From positions 3,968,001-4,032,000 of the forward strand of contig NZ_AP024651.1 of the NCBI RefSeq assembly GCF_019977295.1: a DNA stretch of 64,000 nt. The letters run 5' to 3'. This document shows positions 28,811 to 37,353 of this stretch, in pieces; the stretch's first letter is position 1; each line of letters opens with the position of its first letter. This DNA comes from Arthrobacter sp. StoSoilB20 (GTDB lineage Bacteria; Actinomycetota; Actinomycetes; Actinomycetales; Micrococcaceae). The notes beneath the pieces were generated by a model. The model searched no databases. It was given only the letters and a program-made list of their open reading frames with translations, and was not told the DNA's origin. The position numbers and the translations under genes were made by a program.

Positions 28811-29401
28811 ATGCTCATTGTTCTGACAGGAATTGACGGTTCAGGAAAAACGACGGCGGCCCGCGCCTTGGTTGAATCGGCTCGCGCTGAGGGCCGGGAT
28901 GCCCTGCTGCTCGCCAACCACGCTGCCCGTCGGCGACTATCCCTGTGGTCCGAGCGGTACGGGTGGAAGCTGCCACCCCGCGCGGCCGACATCATCGAGA
29001 CCACCGTCCGGCTCTTCAACGTGCTGGTCAACCATGCCCGCGCCCACAAGTTCGACGGGTTGGTGGTGATGGACCGCCATCTCCACTGCCAACTCGCACT
29101 GCGCCAGGCCAACGGGCTCGGCCGAGGCAGGCTGATTCCATGGCTACTTGGGAAACTGCCCACACCGGACCTTGCAGTCCATTTCGACGTCGATCCCCGC
29201 CTTGCCCACCAACGGGTCACGGCCCGCGGGACCGACAACGAGACCATTGCTGACTTGCAGGCCTTCCGTTCTGCGTACCGTTCGCTGCCCGAGTTCGATG
29301 ACTTTGTGGTGGTGGACGCCGGCGGGACCCAGGAGCAGGTGCTGGCGGGGTTGAATGGGTTCATCGCAGGGATCGGAGCCACAAGCATTCCAAGGAACTA
29401 G
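28811..29401 (+). CDS. Thymidylate-kinase-like P-loop kinase
   Basis: 196 aa. P-loop GIDGSGKTT near residue 6, DRHLHCQLALRQA matching the DR(Y/H) substrate motif of dTMP kinases, and a lid region RLAHQRVTARGTDNE. ATG 28811 is chosen because GGGGAGG lies upstream; the open frame begins 84 bases earlier. It differs enough from housekeeping Tmk to be a paralogue; its nucleotide or other substrate is uncertain. Confidence 0.8.
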   Translation: MLIVLTGIDGSGKTTAARALVESARAEGRDALLLANHAARRRLSLWSERYGWKLPPRAADIIETTVRLFNVLVNHARAHKFDGLVVMDRHLHCQLALRQANGLGRGRLIPWLLGKLPTPDLAVHFDVDPRLAHQRVTARGTDNETIADLQAFRSAYRSLPEFDDFVVVDAGGTQEQVLAGLNGFIAGIGATSIPRN

Positions 29402-29416
29402 GTTCCATGGAAACTA
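29399..29416. promoter_or_regulatory. Palindrome upstream of the MarR gene
   Basis: TAGGTTCCA-TGGAAACTA, an 18-bp palindrome with one mismatch, 17 bp before the MarR start. It overlaps the stop region of the kinase gene. Likely autoregulatory site of the MarR protein. Confidence 0.55.
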
Positions 29417-29433
29417 AATGCTAGGCTTCCGAT

Positions 29434-29901
29434 ATGAACAAGGGCATCGAAATCCGTTCCCTGTACCCCCTTTTCAGTGAACTGACCCGGTTGGAAACGG
29501 AACTGTGGGACGGGCTCGATAACACTCTTCGCAAGGAGCACGGCCTCCCGATGAGCAGATTTGAGCCGATGGCTGTCATGGATCGATTAGGTGCATGCCG
29601 GGTTCTGGACGTAGCCACGGCTCTTGCGATTTCAGTCGGCGGCACCAGCAAGCTCATTGACCGCATCGAAAAGTCCGGTTATTGCCGTCGGAGAAACAAT
29701 CCGGATGATCGCAGGTCCTCCCTCATCGAGCTAACCGCTGAAGGGCGCACCATCCTGGAACGTGCCCGGAAGACAGTTGACGCCGAACTTGAACTGCGGC
29801 TCGCTCCGGCGCTGAGCCAGCAGGGCGCTGAGGAACTGATGGAACTGCTGAGACGTCTTCGAGATGTCAGTCCGATGGCTGCAGCCGAGCGATACAGCTG
29901 A
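29434..29901 (+). CDS. MarR-family transcriptional regulator
   Basis: 155 aa. The winged-helix core is CRVLDVATALAISVGGTSKLIDRIEKSGY and RRNNPDDRRSSLIELTAEG, the usual MarR wing. Followed by an SnoaL-like gene 25 bases later on the same strand, its probable target. Confidence 0.87.
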   Translation: MNKGIEIRSLYPLFSELTRLETELWDGLDNTLRKEHGLPMSRFEPMAVMDRLGACRVLDVATALAISVGGTSKLIDRIEKSGYCRRRNNPDDRRSSLIELTAEGRTILERARKTVDAELELRLAPALSQQGAEELMELLRRLRDVSPMAAAERYS

Positions 29902-29926
29902 CCCGCTAAGTAAAGGAAGCAAGCAA

Positions 29927-30340
29927 ATGACTGAAGAACTTCGTGAACGCATGAACCGTTTTGTTGAATTCATCAATACAGCCGATGAGCAGATTGGTGA
30001 TGAGATCATTTCACCATCGGCCACGTTCCATGTGCCCTTCCTGCCCGAGCCGGTCCAGGGCCCGAGCGGCTACCTCCAAATCATCGGGATCATGCGGCAA
30101 GCTTTTCCCGACGTCCAGTGGTCACTGGAGGAGACCGTTATTGAAGGAAACACCGTCGCCGCGCGATTCACGCTCCGGGGCACCCACCAAGGAGAATTCC
30201 TGGGCATAGCGGCAACCGGTAAAGCTATACAGGCGCAGGCAATGAACATCTATCGCTTCGTAGACGGCCAAATCAATGAAGAACACGGCCTCCCTGACCT
30301 CTTTGGGCTCATGATGCAGATCCAGCCTGCCGAGGGGTAG
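29927..30340 (+). CDS. SnoaL-like cyclase-fold protein
   Basis: 137 aa of the NTF2-like fold with the SnoaL/ester-cyclase pattern (FVEFINTADEQIGDEIISP, GPSGYLQIIGIMRQAFPDVQW, and a C-terminal MNIYRFVDGQI). It binds small hydrophobic molecules; some members cyclise polyketides. ATG 29927 has AAGGAAG upstream. Co-transcribed with MarR. Confidence 0.8.
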   Translation: MTEELRERMNRFVEFINTADEQIGDEIISPSATFHVPFLPEPVQGPSGYLQIIGIMRQAFPDVQWSLEETVIEGNTVAARFTLRGTHQGEFLGIAATGKAIQAQAMNIYRFVDGQINEEHGLPDLFGLMMQIQPAEG

Positions 30341-30358
30341 GCTCGCGTGCCCCTGCTG

Positions 30359-30393
30359 AGGTCCGCTCCTTTTGCGGGAGCCTCCTCGGACCT
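30359..30393 (+). terminator. Hairpin terminator after the SnoaL gene
   Basis: AGGTCCG (30359-30365) pairs with CGGACCT (30387-30393), with CTCC/GGAG inside. It lies 19 bases after the stop at 30340. Confidence 0.5.
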
Positions 30394-30485
30394 GTTCCTC
30401 TGGCATTCGACTGATTGGCTTGCTCCCGCCCGCCCGCCGGGTAGGCTCGCCCCATGCCAACCACGGCGTTTTTTTGGGGGATTTC

Positions 30486-30692
30486 ATGAGTGCCAAAACC
30501 AGACGCAGCCTGCTGGTCTTCGTGTTCGGATTCGGGACGTACGTTGCATTACTGAGGCCTCTGGGCTTTATTTATGCCCTTCTGATCGGTTTCGTCGTAG
30601 TTGCGGCCGTTCTATATGTTGATCGGCTGGTGCAATCGAAACGTGCGCAGAGGAATTCACTGAGCGAAACGCACGATCTTGAGCGGCAGTAG
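30486..30692 (+). CDS. Small two-span membrane protein, 68 aa
   Basis: Starts MSAKTRRS with GGGGG upstream. Two hydrophobic segments (LLVFVFGFGTYVALLR and FIYALLIGFVVVAAVLYV), then a charged tail. No family. Followed by another membrane protein gene ten bases later. Confidence 0.6.
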   Translation: MSAKTRRSLLVFVFGFGTYVALLRPLGFIYALLIGFVVVAAVLYVDRLVQSKRAQRNSLSETHDLERQ

Positions 30693-30702
30693 AACGCCAA
30701 CG

Positions 30703-31158
30703 ATGATTTCGGAGGCCGGGATCAGCCGCGGCTCTCAGAAAGTCATCGCAACTGTGGTGGGCCTGCTGTGCGTCTTCATCATCGTGACCGCAATTCCCAG
30801 TGGCGTCCTGTTGATCAGCGCAGGGCTGGTTGTGCTCATTGCGCTCCTGACAGTCTCAGTACTTCGCATCAGAGTGACGGTTGAAGCCGCTGAGCAGAGC
30901 CTAAAGGTCAGATGCCGGCCGTTCTACTCCAAGGCGATCCCGCTGGAGGACATCATCGATGCCTCCCCGGCACCGTCCAGTTCCTTGACTGAAGGCTTCG
31001 GCGTCCGGTACTTGGGCCAGCGAACGTGGGGACTGTTGGTCGGCGGTCCGGCCATGGTCGTGGAGACCCCCACCCGCACGTGGTTGATCTCCACGCCTGA
31101 CCCCGGGTCCACAGCCACGGCGGTCCTGGCCCACGTTGGCAAAATGAAGGACAGATGA
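30703..31158 (+). CDS. Membrane protein with PH-like C-terminal domain
   Basis: 151 aa. Two close N-terminal membrane segments, then a soluble strand-rich domain (RIRVTVEAAEQSLKVRCRPFYSKAIPLEDIIDASPAP), similar in layout to bacterial PH/YdbT-like membrane proteins. ATG 30703 is chosen; a TTG at 30679 in frame would overlap the preceding gene. Confidence 0.6.
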   Translation: MISEAGISRGSQKVIATVVGLLCVFIIVTAIPSGVLLISAGLVVLIALLTVSVLRIRVTVEAAEQSLKVRCRPFYSKAIPLEDIIDASPAPSSSLTEGFGVRYLGQRTWGLLVGGPAMVVETPTRTWLISTPDPGSTATAVLAHVGKMKDR

Positions 31159-31242
31159 CTTCCAAACGGTATGGCAGTTTCGGCCAGCCCGCCTTTCAGT
31201 TCGGAAGGCTAGGCTAGGGCTTCACCATCCTTGGGGGAATGA

Positions 31243-31665
31243 ATGGCACGTGTCTGGAAGCTTTGCTGCGCAATGGTTATTCTCTTTGCTTTGTCCTCCT
31301 GCGCTCGTCCAAGCATCGAGGAAATGGGCCAACGGACCATCCGGGAACGCGCTGCAGAGGGCATGGAGTGGTTCACCCAATTCACTGCCAACGTAGATAC
31401 ATCCGACCGGGATCAGGTGCGCTCACGGTTGCAAGGAGTTAGTGCTCCATACTCGTTCGGCTGGGACCCCGACGGTAACTTCTTCGCCGACCGGTACTAC
31501 CGCGAACATCTCACCACCAGTGGTGGCTGGTGGGCGGAGCAGCGGACTGTCAACGCATGTGTCCGCTACACGGCGAATGCCGGGGGTCCCGTCATGGCTT
31601 CGGTCGCCTGTCCGGACGAGCCCCCGTTCACAGAACGGGTCGACGAACACGTCTCCATTCCTTGA
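31243..31665 (+). CDS. Lipoprotein, 140 aa
   Basis: Signal with lipobox LSSC (Cys about 20), after which the mature protein begins ARPSIEEMGQRTIRERAAEG. Two further Cys (VNACVRY and SVACPDE) could form a disulfide. No known domain. TGGGGG precedes ATG 31243. Confidence 0.65.
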   Translation: MARVWKLCCAMVILFALSSCARPSIEEMGQRTIRERAAEGMEWFTQFTANVDTSDRDQVRSRLQGVSAPYSFGWDPDGNFFADRYYREHLTTSGGWWAEQRTVNACVRYTANAGGPVMASVACPDEPPFTERVDEHVSIP

Positions 31666-31882
31666 ATGGATGGGCCGCCATGTTCCGGCAAAAGTTCCCC
31701 TTGGGCCCTGCAATGCCCTTTGGAAGGCCGGCTTACGGGCACTTGAGCGGCCCTCCCCCATGGAAAAGAATCAGGTTTCGAAAAGATCTTGGAGTCGGGT
31801 GTAATTACTCGTTCTTACCTGGAAACAATATGTGTGAGCAGGCTGATCTGCTCGGCTCGTCCAAGGGGGAAGGAACCCAGCC

Positions 31883-32845
31883 ATGAAGTACCGCCGATCC
31901 GACTACGCGAAGTTTGCCACGCTCACATCGCTTGCTCTTGCACTTACTCTCACTGCCTGCGCGCCGGCTGCACATGTGGCTGCAACGTCAACCACAGCTG
32001 CAGCTTCAGAGGAAGTCCCGGCCTTCACACTGCCACCGGCTGTTTCCGTGGAAGAAGAGATTCCCTCCGCCGGATCCGGGGCTGTTACGCAGAACGATGA
32101 GCCTGCCACGGCCGCTGTTCCGGCACCTGCAGCAGTCACACCGGTTATTGCGACGCCGTCAAGGTCAACACCGGTTTCAGTGCCGGCAGCACCCCTTGTC
32201 CCTGCCGAGCCTACGGTCCCCGTTTCAGAGGTGGCCACTCCGCCGGCAGTCAACGTAGAGGCGCCGGTTACCCCCGTTGTCCCCTCAACACCGCATGTCT
32301 CCCCTAGCTACGGAAATGGCACGTACACCTTCCCGGACGGCCACATCTCCTTCGATGTGCCAGCAGGCTGGAGTATTCAGGTGGAGCAGGATTCGTATAA
32401 CGAAAACGCTGAAAATCCCGGTGGGAAAGAGAATTCGCTGGTGGCCTACATCTTCGACGAGACCGGCGGCAAGGTTGCCCACATCTCCAGCGGAGGTACA
32501 GGCGGTCTTGTTGGAGGACCAGTCAACCGCAAAATCCTCGACTCCCAGGAACTTGGCGCGTTCCAAAGCCGCGATGGCGCTTCGCACTTCGTCTTCGTTC
32601 GGGATGACTATCCCTTCCCTGATTTTCCGGTCCGTTACTACATGGGGGTTGTTGCTGATTACTTCATGACGGAAGGCCCCGGCAGCACTTCCCTGAACAG
32701 CTTCATGATCATGCCGAACGGCGTAGCAACAGCGGTAGCCGAGATCGACGCGTCCATGACGGCGGAAACCGCTGAAACGTGGATGAAAACGGACCAATAC
32801 GTCAAGCTGCGGGCACTGCTGACCAGTCTTCGCTACGCTGCCTGA
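31883..32845 (+). CDS. Secreted lipoprotein with Pro/Val/Thr-rich linker
   Basis: 320 aa. Lipobox LTAC (Cys about 26), then about 110 residues of low-complexity Ala/Pro/Thr/Val linker that would reach through the cell wall, then a 180-aa globular domain (GTYTFPDGHISFDVPAGWSI at its start, TSLRYAA at the end), a PsbP/LpqN-like pattern of a surface protein. A strong terminator follows. Confidence 0.7.
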   Translation: MKYRRSDYAKFATLTSLALALTLTACAPAAHVAATSTTAAASEEVPAFTLPPAVSVEEEIPSAGSGAVTQNDEPATAAVPAPAAVTPVIATPSRSTPVSVPAAPLVPAEPTVPVSEVATPPAVNVEAPVTPVVPSTPHVSPSYGNGTYTFPDGHISFDVPAGWSIQVEQDSYNENAENPGGKENSLVAYIFDETGGKVAHISSGGTGGLVGGPVNRKILDSQELGAFQSRDGASHFVFVRDDYPFPDFPVRYYMGVVADYFMTEGPGSTSLNSFMIMPNGVATAVAEIDASMTAETAETWMKTDQYVKLRALLTSLRYAA

Positions 32846-32856
32846 CCACGCGCTCC

Positions 32857-32895
32857 AGATGCCCGGCAAGTCAACCAGAGGCCTGCCGGGCATCT
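32857..32895 (+). terminator. Rho-independent terminator
   Basis: Perfect 12-bp stem AGATGCCCGGCA/TGCCGGGCATCT (32857-32868 with 32884-32895) followed by CTTTTTAAG. Directly after the lipoprotein gene. Confidence 0.85.
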
Positions 32896-32990
32896 CTTTT
32901 TAAGTTTTCGTCAGTTATGTAAGAAACAGCCTCCTGCCGGAAACTAAGTGTTTGAATCGTCAAGAGCTAGCCCGGGGGAAAGAAATAAAG

Positions 32991-33494
32991 ATGTTGGCTA
33001 CCAGAGAGCAGGAACTGAGTGCTCTTCATGCTGAACACTTCAGCCGCATCTACCAATACATCGCGTATCGGATTAATGACCGGGAACGGGCCGAGGAGCT
33101 GGCCAACGACGTGTTCCGGATCGTATGGGAAAAAATGCCGGCCGAACCGCCTGGCATTGGGTGGCTGATAGCGACAGCCCGGAATGTTCTGGGCAACGAA
33201 TACAAGGGCCGCCGCCGCCGGGAAGAGCTCATGGTCCGCCTGGCAGAGGAGGTACGCATCCAAAGCGCCGAGAGCAACGGTGACCATCAGGCTGAGGTCG
33301 CTGACGTGCTTTCCAAGCTCAAGGACCGGGACCGGGAGATCCTCATGCTCTCCTACTGGGACGATCTCAACACCGCCGAACTGGCAGAGAGCCTGGGATG
33401 TACGGCGTCGGCCGCGGCCGTCAGGCTTCACCGGGCCCGCAAGGCCTTCGCGAAAGCCGCCCCTTCACATCTCATGACAGAACGGGAAGTCTAA
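32991..33494 (+). CDS. ECF-type RNA polymerase sigma factor
   Basis: 167 aa. Region 2 (FSRIYQYIAYRINDRERAEELANDVFRIVWEK) and region 4 (LKDRDREILMLSYWDDLNTAELAESLGCTASAAAVRLHRARKAF) are both clear. ATG 32991 with GGGGGAAAG upstream is preferred over the TTG 13 codons earlier. The next gene begins two bases after the stop and encodes a membrane protein, the usual position for an anti-sigma partner. Confidence 0.88.
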   Translation: MLATREQELSALHAEHFSRIYQYIAYRINDRERAEELANDVFRIVWEKMPAEPPGIGWLIATARNVLGNEYKGRRRREELMVRLAEEVRIQSAESNGDHQAEVADVLSKLKDRDREILMLSYWDDLNTAELAESLGCTASAAAVRLHRARKAFAKAAPSHLMTEREV

Positions 33495-33496
33495 CC

Positions 33497-34366
33497 ATGG
33501 ACCGCATCGAACAACTCATGAAGAACGCCAAACCTTCACTACCCGCACCTGGAACAAGCCCGGGTGTGCTCCCGACCCGGTCGGAAGTCTTTTCCACCGA
33601 CCCCGAGGTCGTGCCGATGGCTCAGCGCAGAACGCGCCGGACCCCCTGGGGCGCCACTGCCGGCGTGGTCCTCGCAGCCGCAGCCGTCGTCGGGGCCGTG
33701 GTGGTTGCCGGGAACCTTACGCCACAATCGGCGCCGGCGCCGGCAACCACGAACACAGCAACTGCCTCGGCCACAGCAACGCCCACGGTGACACCAACAC
33801 CAACAGTGACTCCGACACCTACATCGACACCAACGCCATTGTCGACGGCGGAGGCCACCACAGCGCCGACGCCGACAGTTCCGGTGATACCACCGGTTCA
33901 AGCCCCGACGACTACCGCACCGACAACGGCACCGGCCGGTCCCGCCGCGGGCGCTTGCGTACCTGCGAACATCGACATCCGTCGCAACGACCAGGTCCGG
34001 GCGATCAAGCCCATCCCGGAACCGGAGCAGCAGTATTACACCGTGCTCGGTTGCGCTGAAGGCTGGCTGGCTTACTCCATCTCCGATGCCGGTATCAAAG
34101 CCATCGGGCTGGATGGAGGCAATGTTTATTACAACCTCGCCAGATTGCAGGACAACGGACGGTACCTGTCAGACTTCGGAGAGATGTGGACGAGCGTCTA
34201 TAACTGGGAGTTTCAAGGCTTCGCGGTCCAGAACGACCCCGCCAAAAAGTTCGCCACTCCGCAGGGCTACATGGATGCCGAATTCGCCGCGAACGGCATT
34301 CCCGTCCGGTTGAGGGTGCAACTTGTTGGACCGGGCCCCGCCACACCTGGCGGAGCAACCCCCTAA
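33497..34366 (+). CDS. Membrane-anchored protein downstream of sigma factor, possible anti-sigma
   Basis: 289 aa. The cytoplasmic N-terminal 55 residues precede one membrane span (TAGVVLAAAAVVGAVVVAG), a Thr/Pro repeat linker of about 80 residues and an extracytoplasmic domain beginning ACVPANIDIRRNDQVRAI. The topology (small inside part, span, outer sensor) fits a transmembrane anti-sigma factor, but there is no recognisable ZAS zinc motif. Confidence 0.65.
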   Translation: MDRIEQLMKNAKPSLPAPGTSPGVLPTRSEVFSTDPEVVPMAQRRTRRTPWGATAGVVLAAAAVVGAVVVAGNLTPQSAPAPATTNTATASATATPTVTPTPTVTPTPTSTPTPLSTAEATTAPTPTVPVIPPVQAPTTTAPTTAPAGPAAGACVPANIDIRRNDQVRAIKPIPEPEQQYYTVLGCAEGWLAYSISDAGIKAIGLDGGNVYYNLARLQDNGRYLSDFGEMWTSVYNWEFQGFAVQNDPAKKFATPQGYMDAEFAANGIPVRLRVQLVGPGPATPGGATP

Positions 34367-34382
34367 AGCAGAGAAACTACAG

Positions 34383-34574
34383 ATGGAATCCATCAATCCG
34401 CATGCTCTCGTGATGTTAGGTGTCGTGATCGTTCACCTCATCGGAGTGACGATCGTCGCCGCATCCGCCGCCGCAGTAATGACCGCAGCATCCACCGGAG
34501 CCCTCGCCGTACGGACCATCAGAAGAACATGGACATGGGTACAGCCGCCCGTGGATGGAACCAGAAGACTCTGA
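34383..34574 (+). CDS. Small membrane protein, 63 aa
   Basis: One long hydrophobic segment rich in Ala and Val (residues 8-42), then RTIRRTWTWVQPPVDGTRRL. Seventeen bases after the sigma-associated membrane protein, so part of the same transcript. No family. Confidence 0.55.
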   Translation: MESINPHALVMLGVVIVHLIGVTIVAASAAAVMTAASTGALAVRTIRRTWTWVQPPVDGTRRL

Positions 34575-34853
34575 AGCGACCGGCAAGGGATTTCCAGCGG
34601 TCGTCGCACCCAGTTTGTTGTGAACGTTCCTGCTAACGGGCCAGCCCGAAGGACCTGGGTGTATGTGTAGCGTTTAGTGCACCTTCACCGGGCATTTTGC
34701 GCGCGGGTCTTACGGGAATCCGAATGCCCCAAGGCGTCAAGGGCTTGGCGCGGAGCTCCAAGCGAGTGCAGAGCGACCGGTTAAGGACCGGCTCACGGGC
34801 GCGCGCCCTAAGGCGTGTTGCCTGTGGCGACTGATGTATTTTTTAGAAAAAGG

Positions 34854-35246
34854 ATGGACGCGATTGAGTTTGGTCGTTTAGCCAAAAGGATGAAAGCCAT
34901 GCGCATGCCAGCACCGAACGACCTTGCTCACGCGCCGCTTTGGGAGATATACATCGTCGCTCAAACCGTGTCCGCCACTCGCGGTCAGATCCCTAGACAT
35001 GCTCTCGCGGTGGGTGTGGAGATCCTTGGTGTCAAGATCAGGCTGCTATTCCAGCTCTCGCAGGTCACTGACGAAGATAAAACTGACATGGAGGACATCC
35101 TCAGTGAGCTTGAGGCCCTTGTCGGTCAAGACGTCGAGGTGGACTCCGCCTACGAGATTCGAAAGGAACGCCGAGTCTCACTGGATGGAAGAGACAATCT
35201 TTGGTGGGTTTTCCTCGCCCGGATTGATGAGACGCCATCTGAGTAA
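34854..35246 (+). CDS. Hypothetical protein, possible immunity-type
   Basis: 130 aa from ATG 34854; GTG 34815 is an alternative giving 143 aa. Amphipathic, no signal or span; ends with WWVFLARIDETPSE. Codon use is less GC-biased than neighbours and it opens a block of small orphan genes. No family recognised. Confidence 0.5.
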   Translation: MDAIEFGRLAKRMKAMRMPAPNDLAHAPLWEIYIVAQTVSATRGQIPRHALAVGVEILGVKIRLLFQLSQVTDEDKTDMEDILSELEALVGQDVEVDSAYEIRKERRVSLDGRDNLWWVFLARIDETPSE

Positions 35247-35339
35247 CCCACACCGAAGCCTTCGGGAACTGTGCTTGCTTTTATCCGTGCCCGCGTGCCG
35301 ATCCTTCACCGGACGTCCCTGTTCGACGAACTAAGTGGA

Positions 35340-35570
35340 CTATTGACCAGCGTCTGCCACGCGGTACCGCGCTTGCGCGAGCAGCTCGGTGTAATTTGCT
35401 TCGAAGGGCGCGACAAGAACTGACTCAAGGTCAGATTGAATGTCCCACAGGACCCGTTTCTCGGCCTGATGAGTAACTACAGGGGCCTTACCGTCGTTCA
35501 AATGACATAGCCAATCGAACAACACCAGTGCTTGATCCTCGTCGAGTTCGATTGTCACCTGCTCTGGCAT
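35340..35570 (-). CDS. Small acidic hypothetical protein, 76 aa
   Basis: Begins MPEQVTIELDEDQALVLFDWLCHLND, a strand-helix pattern common in small accessory proteins, and continues with amphipathic helices. No family recognised. ATG 35570. Stands alone on this strand. Confidence 0.55.
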   Translation of the reverse strand: MPEQVTIELDEDQALVLFDWLCHLNDGKAPVVTHQAEKRVLWDIQSDLESVLVAPFEANYTELLAQARYRVADAGQ

Positions 35571-35765
35571 ACCACGTCTTACCTTTCCCGACAGAACCTC
35601 GGTCCGTTAGTTTACCGCTGCTGTTGGCCCACCGCCGGGAGCAAATCCGGCGGAGGATCCGGTATCGGTTTGTGTGCGTGTAGGGCTCCGACTCCGCCCG
35701 CCGGTTTGCCTAACTCCGGCTGCTGCCTTCGCCCGTACATCGCGGGCCGGGGACATACTTAGCGT

Positions 35766-36224
35766 CTACTTCAGTGAGACACCGCTAATGGGAGTGCCGG
35801 ATGGAAGGTCCCGCACTTGGCCATGAATTTGACCGGCCAGGTTGAGCGCCACGACGAAGTCGCTCAATGCAACGTTGCTTAGTTCGGTTGCACCGCCGAG
35901 AACCGGAGGGATTTTGAAATCGTAAATCTCGAGTTCCCCGGGCTTCAGGCCGGCCTCATCGGCGCCTGAGGCCAGTCCAAGCATGAGGTACTCATCCTGA
36001 CCGGCGCGGGAGTTTAGGGACTCGGAGAATTCCTTCTCCGTTGACCATCGGTGGCTTAGCTCGCCGCCAACCACGTCAAGAAACCAGAATCCATCAGTGC
36101 TTTGTAAGAACACATCGCCAAAGGGCGATGTGAACAGCGGTTGTTTGCCCGCCAGCTCTAGAAACGTCCAGGACTCGAGAGCGCCCGCATAAGCGTCATT
36201 AGGAAAGCGACGGATTGGTTCCAT
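35766..36224 (-). CDS. Tdi1/DUF1851-like immunity protein candidate
   Basis: 152 aa from ATG 36224. The segment FGDVFLQSTDGFWFLDVVGGELSHRW followed by a long acidic helix-rich end resembles the C-terminal domain of T6SS immunity protein Tdi1 (DUF1851). No toxin gene lies beside it, so it would be an orphan immunity gene, common in actinobacterial accessory regions. Similarity is judged by eye and moderate. Confidence 0.5.
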   Translation of the reverse strand: MEPIRRFPNDAYAGALESWTFLELAGKQPLFTSPFGDVFLQSTDGFWFLDVVGGELSHRWSTEKEFSESLNSRAGQDEYLMLGLASGADEAGLKPGELEIYDFKIPPVLGGATELSNVALSDFVVALNLAGQIHGQVRDLPSGTPISGVSLK

Positions 36225-36344
36225 GCTCTGACAGTACTGTGAGCGCGCTGCAAACGCCCGTCCGGTCAGGGATCGGCTTATGCGCACGGGCCACTTCTGG
36301 ACTTCTCAGTCTCTACCCGTGCACTGCACTAATCCTCGCGCCCT

Positions 36345-36890
36345 TTAGGGCTTTGATTGTTGCTCCCCCAGGGTGCGGTGCCAGTACTGGCCGTCGATGC
36401 TCATAGAACGGAGTATTTGGTCTGGGCGTGGTTCCGTCCAGACCTCCAGCAGATACCAGTCGAGGAGTTGTTCGGTGAACTCACCCTCAGCGCCCTCGTC
36501 TCGTCCCTTTTCGCTGGCCCGGAGCCGATATGTGCCCGGGAGGATCGCGTCCAAAGCGCCGCTGGTTTCAGCCGCCCAGGAGCTCCATTTCAACGTTCTT
36601 CCAGCGGGGAGAGTGAAAGATACTTCGACGATGTCCTCCCACAGCGCGTCGTCAGTGGCGTCCGGGGGCCGCTCTTCGGTGAGGATGATGCGAAGAGCAG
36701 AGCCCCCTGAGCGGCGGCCAAAGTGAACGTACAGTCCCGCAGGGTCGGACGCGCCAATTAGGCCATTGACTTGCCCCTTGAAGAACTGTTCGGGGATTCC
36801 ATTGAAACCAACACCGTCAGCGAACTCCTCGCCCCATGTGAGATCGAACTGACCGTAGTCAGTATGAGCCCTCGAATCCTGTGGGACCAC
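36345..36890 (-). CDS. Hypothetical protein, possible immunity-type
   Basis: 181 aa starting at GTG 36890. Strand-rich (VEVSFTLPAGRTLKWSSWA, GTYRLRASEKG) with a C-terminal YLLEVWTEPRPDQILRS segment, a pattern seen in small beta-sandwich immunity or competence-associated proteins. Codon use is typical of the region. No family is named with confidence. Confidence 0.55.
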   Translation of the reverse strand: MVPQDSRAHTDYGQFDLTWGEEFADGVGFNGIPEQFFKGQVNGLIGASDPAGLYVHFGRRSGGSALRIILTEERPPDATDDALWEDIVEVSFTLPAGRTLKWSSWAAETSGALDAILPGTYRLRASEKGRDEGAEGEFTEQLLDWYLLEVWTEPRPDQILRSMSIDGQYWHRTLGEQQSKP

Positions 36891-37077
36891 CGAGGCTTGC
36901 CACGCACGACTGCCTTACGTTGTGCAGTTGCGATACGAACAGCAGACACCCGTCACGAACCGTTAGCCCCTTATCGAGCTCAGCCTGCACACGGGGATCC
37001 ATGCTGCCGGACTCAAGGAAGGGCTGGGCCAAGACACGGAGAGGCCGCATAGCGTCGTTCATCATCTCTATCACCAC
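36859..37077 (-). CDS. Doubtful short ORF upstream of the immunity-type gene
   Basis: 72 aa, overlapping the next gene by 32 bp in another frame. The middle part (RVLAQPFLESGSMDPRVQAELDKG) has plausible composition, but there is no clear ribosome-binding site. It could be a remnant. Kept at low confidence. Confidence 0.3.
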   Translation of the reverse strand: MVIEMMNDAMRPLRVLAQPFLESGSMDPRVQAELDKGLTVRDGCLLFVSQLHNVRQSCVASLGGPTGFEGSY

Positions 37078-37353
37078 AAATTCATACTGTCATGACCCCG
37101 GAGGACAACTCGCTCGTGAATATGCGGGCCAATTCAGGGCATCGTCTTTGCGCTCTAAACCGGGGGCTCACCGGAAGCTTCTGTGTCCAGTAAGGGATCC
37201 CCTTAGGCGACAACGCAAACGTGTCCCAATTAGCCGGAGTTTTGCCTGAGCCCGGAAGCGCTAACTCCCAACGATAATCATTGGTGCGTGAAGGTTCGTT
37301 CTTGTTAGCTCTACAACATCCCGAAGCCGCCCTCCAACCAAAGGGCCAGCCAC
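37078..37353. other. Gap with a possible decayed gene fragment
   Basis: A minus-strand frame ending at 37082 encodes a protein-like stretch (YRWELALPGSGKTPANWD, GIPYWTQKLPVSPRF) with no start codon of its own; upstream it runs into the Nudix gene in another frame. It may be a truncated small gene. Nothing else was seen. Confidence 0.35.

Noticed and set aside
34575..34853. tRNA gene or remnant in the gap before 34854
   Set aside because: Some short complementary stretches but no cloverleaf or T-loop sequence could be drawn.
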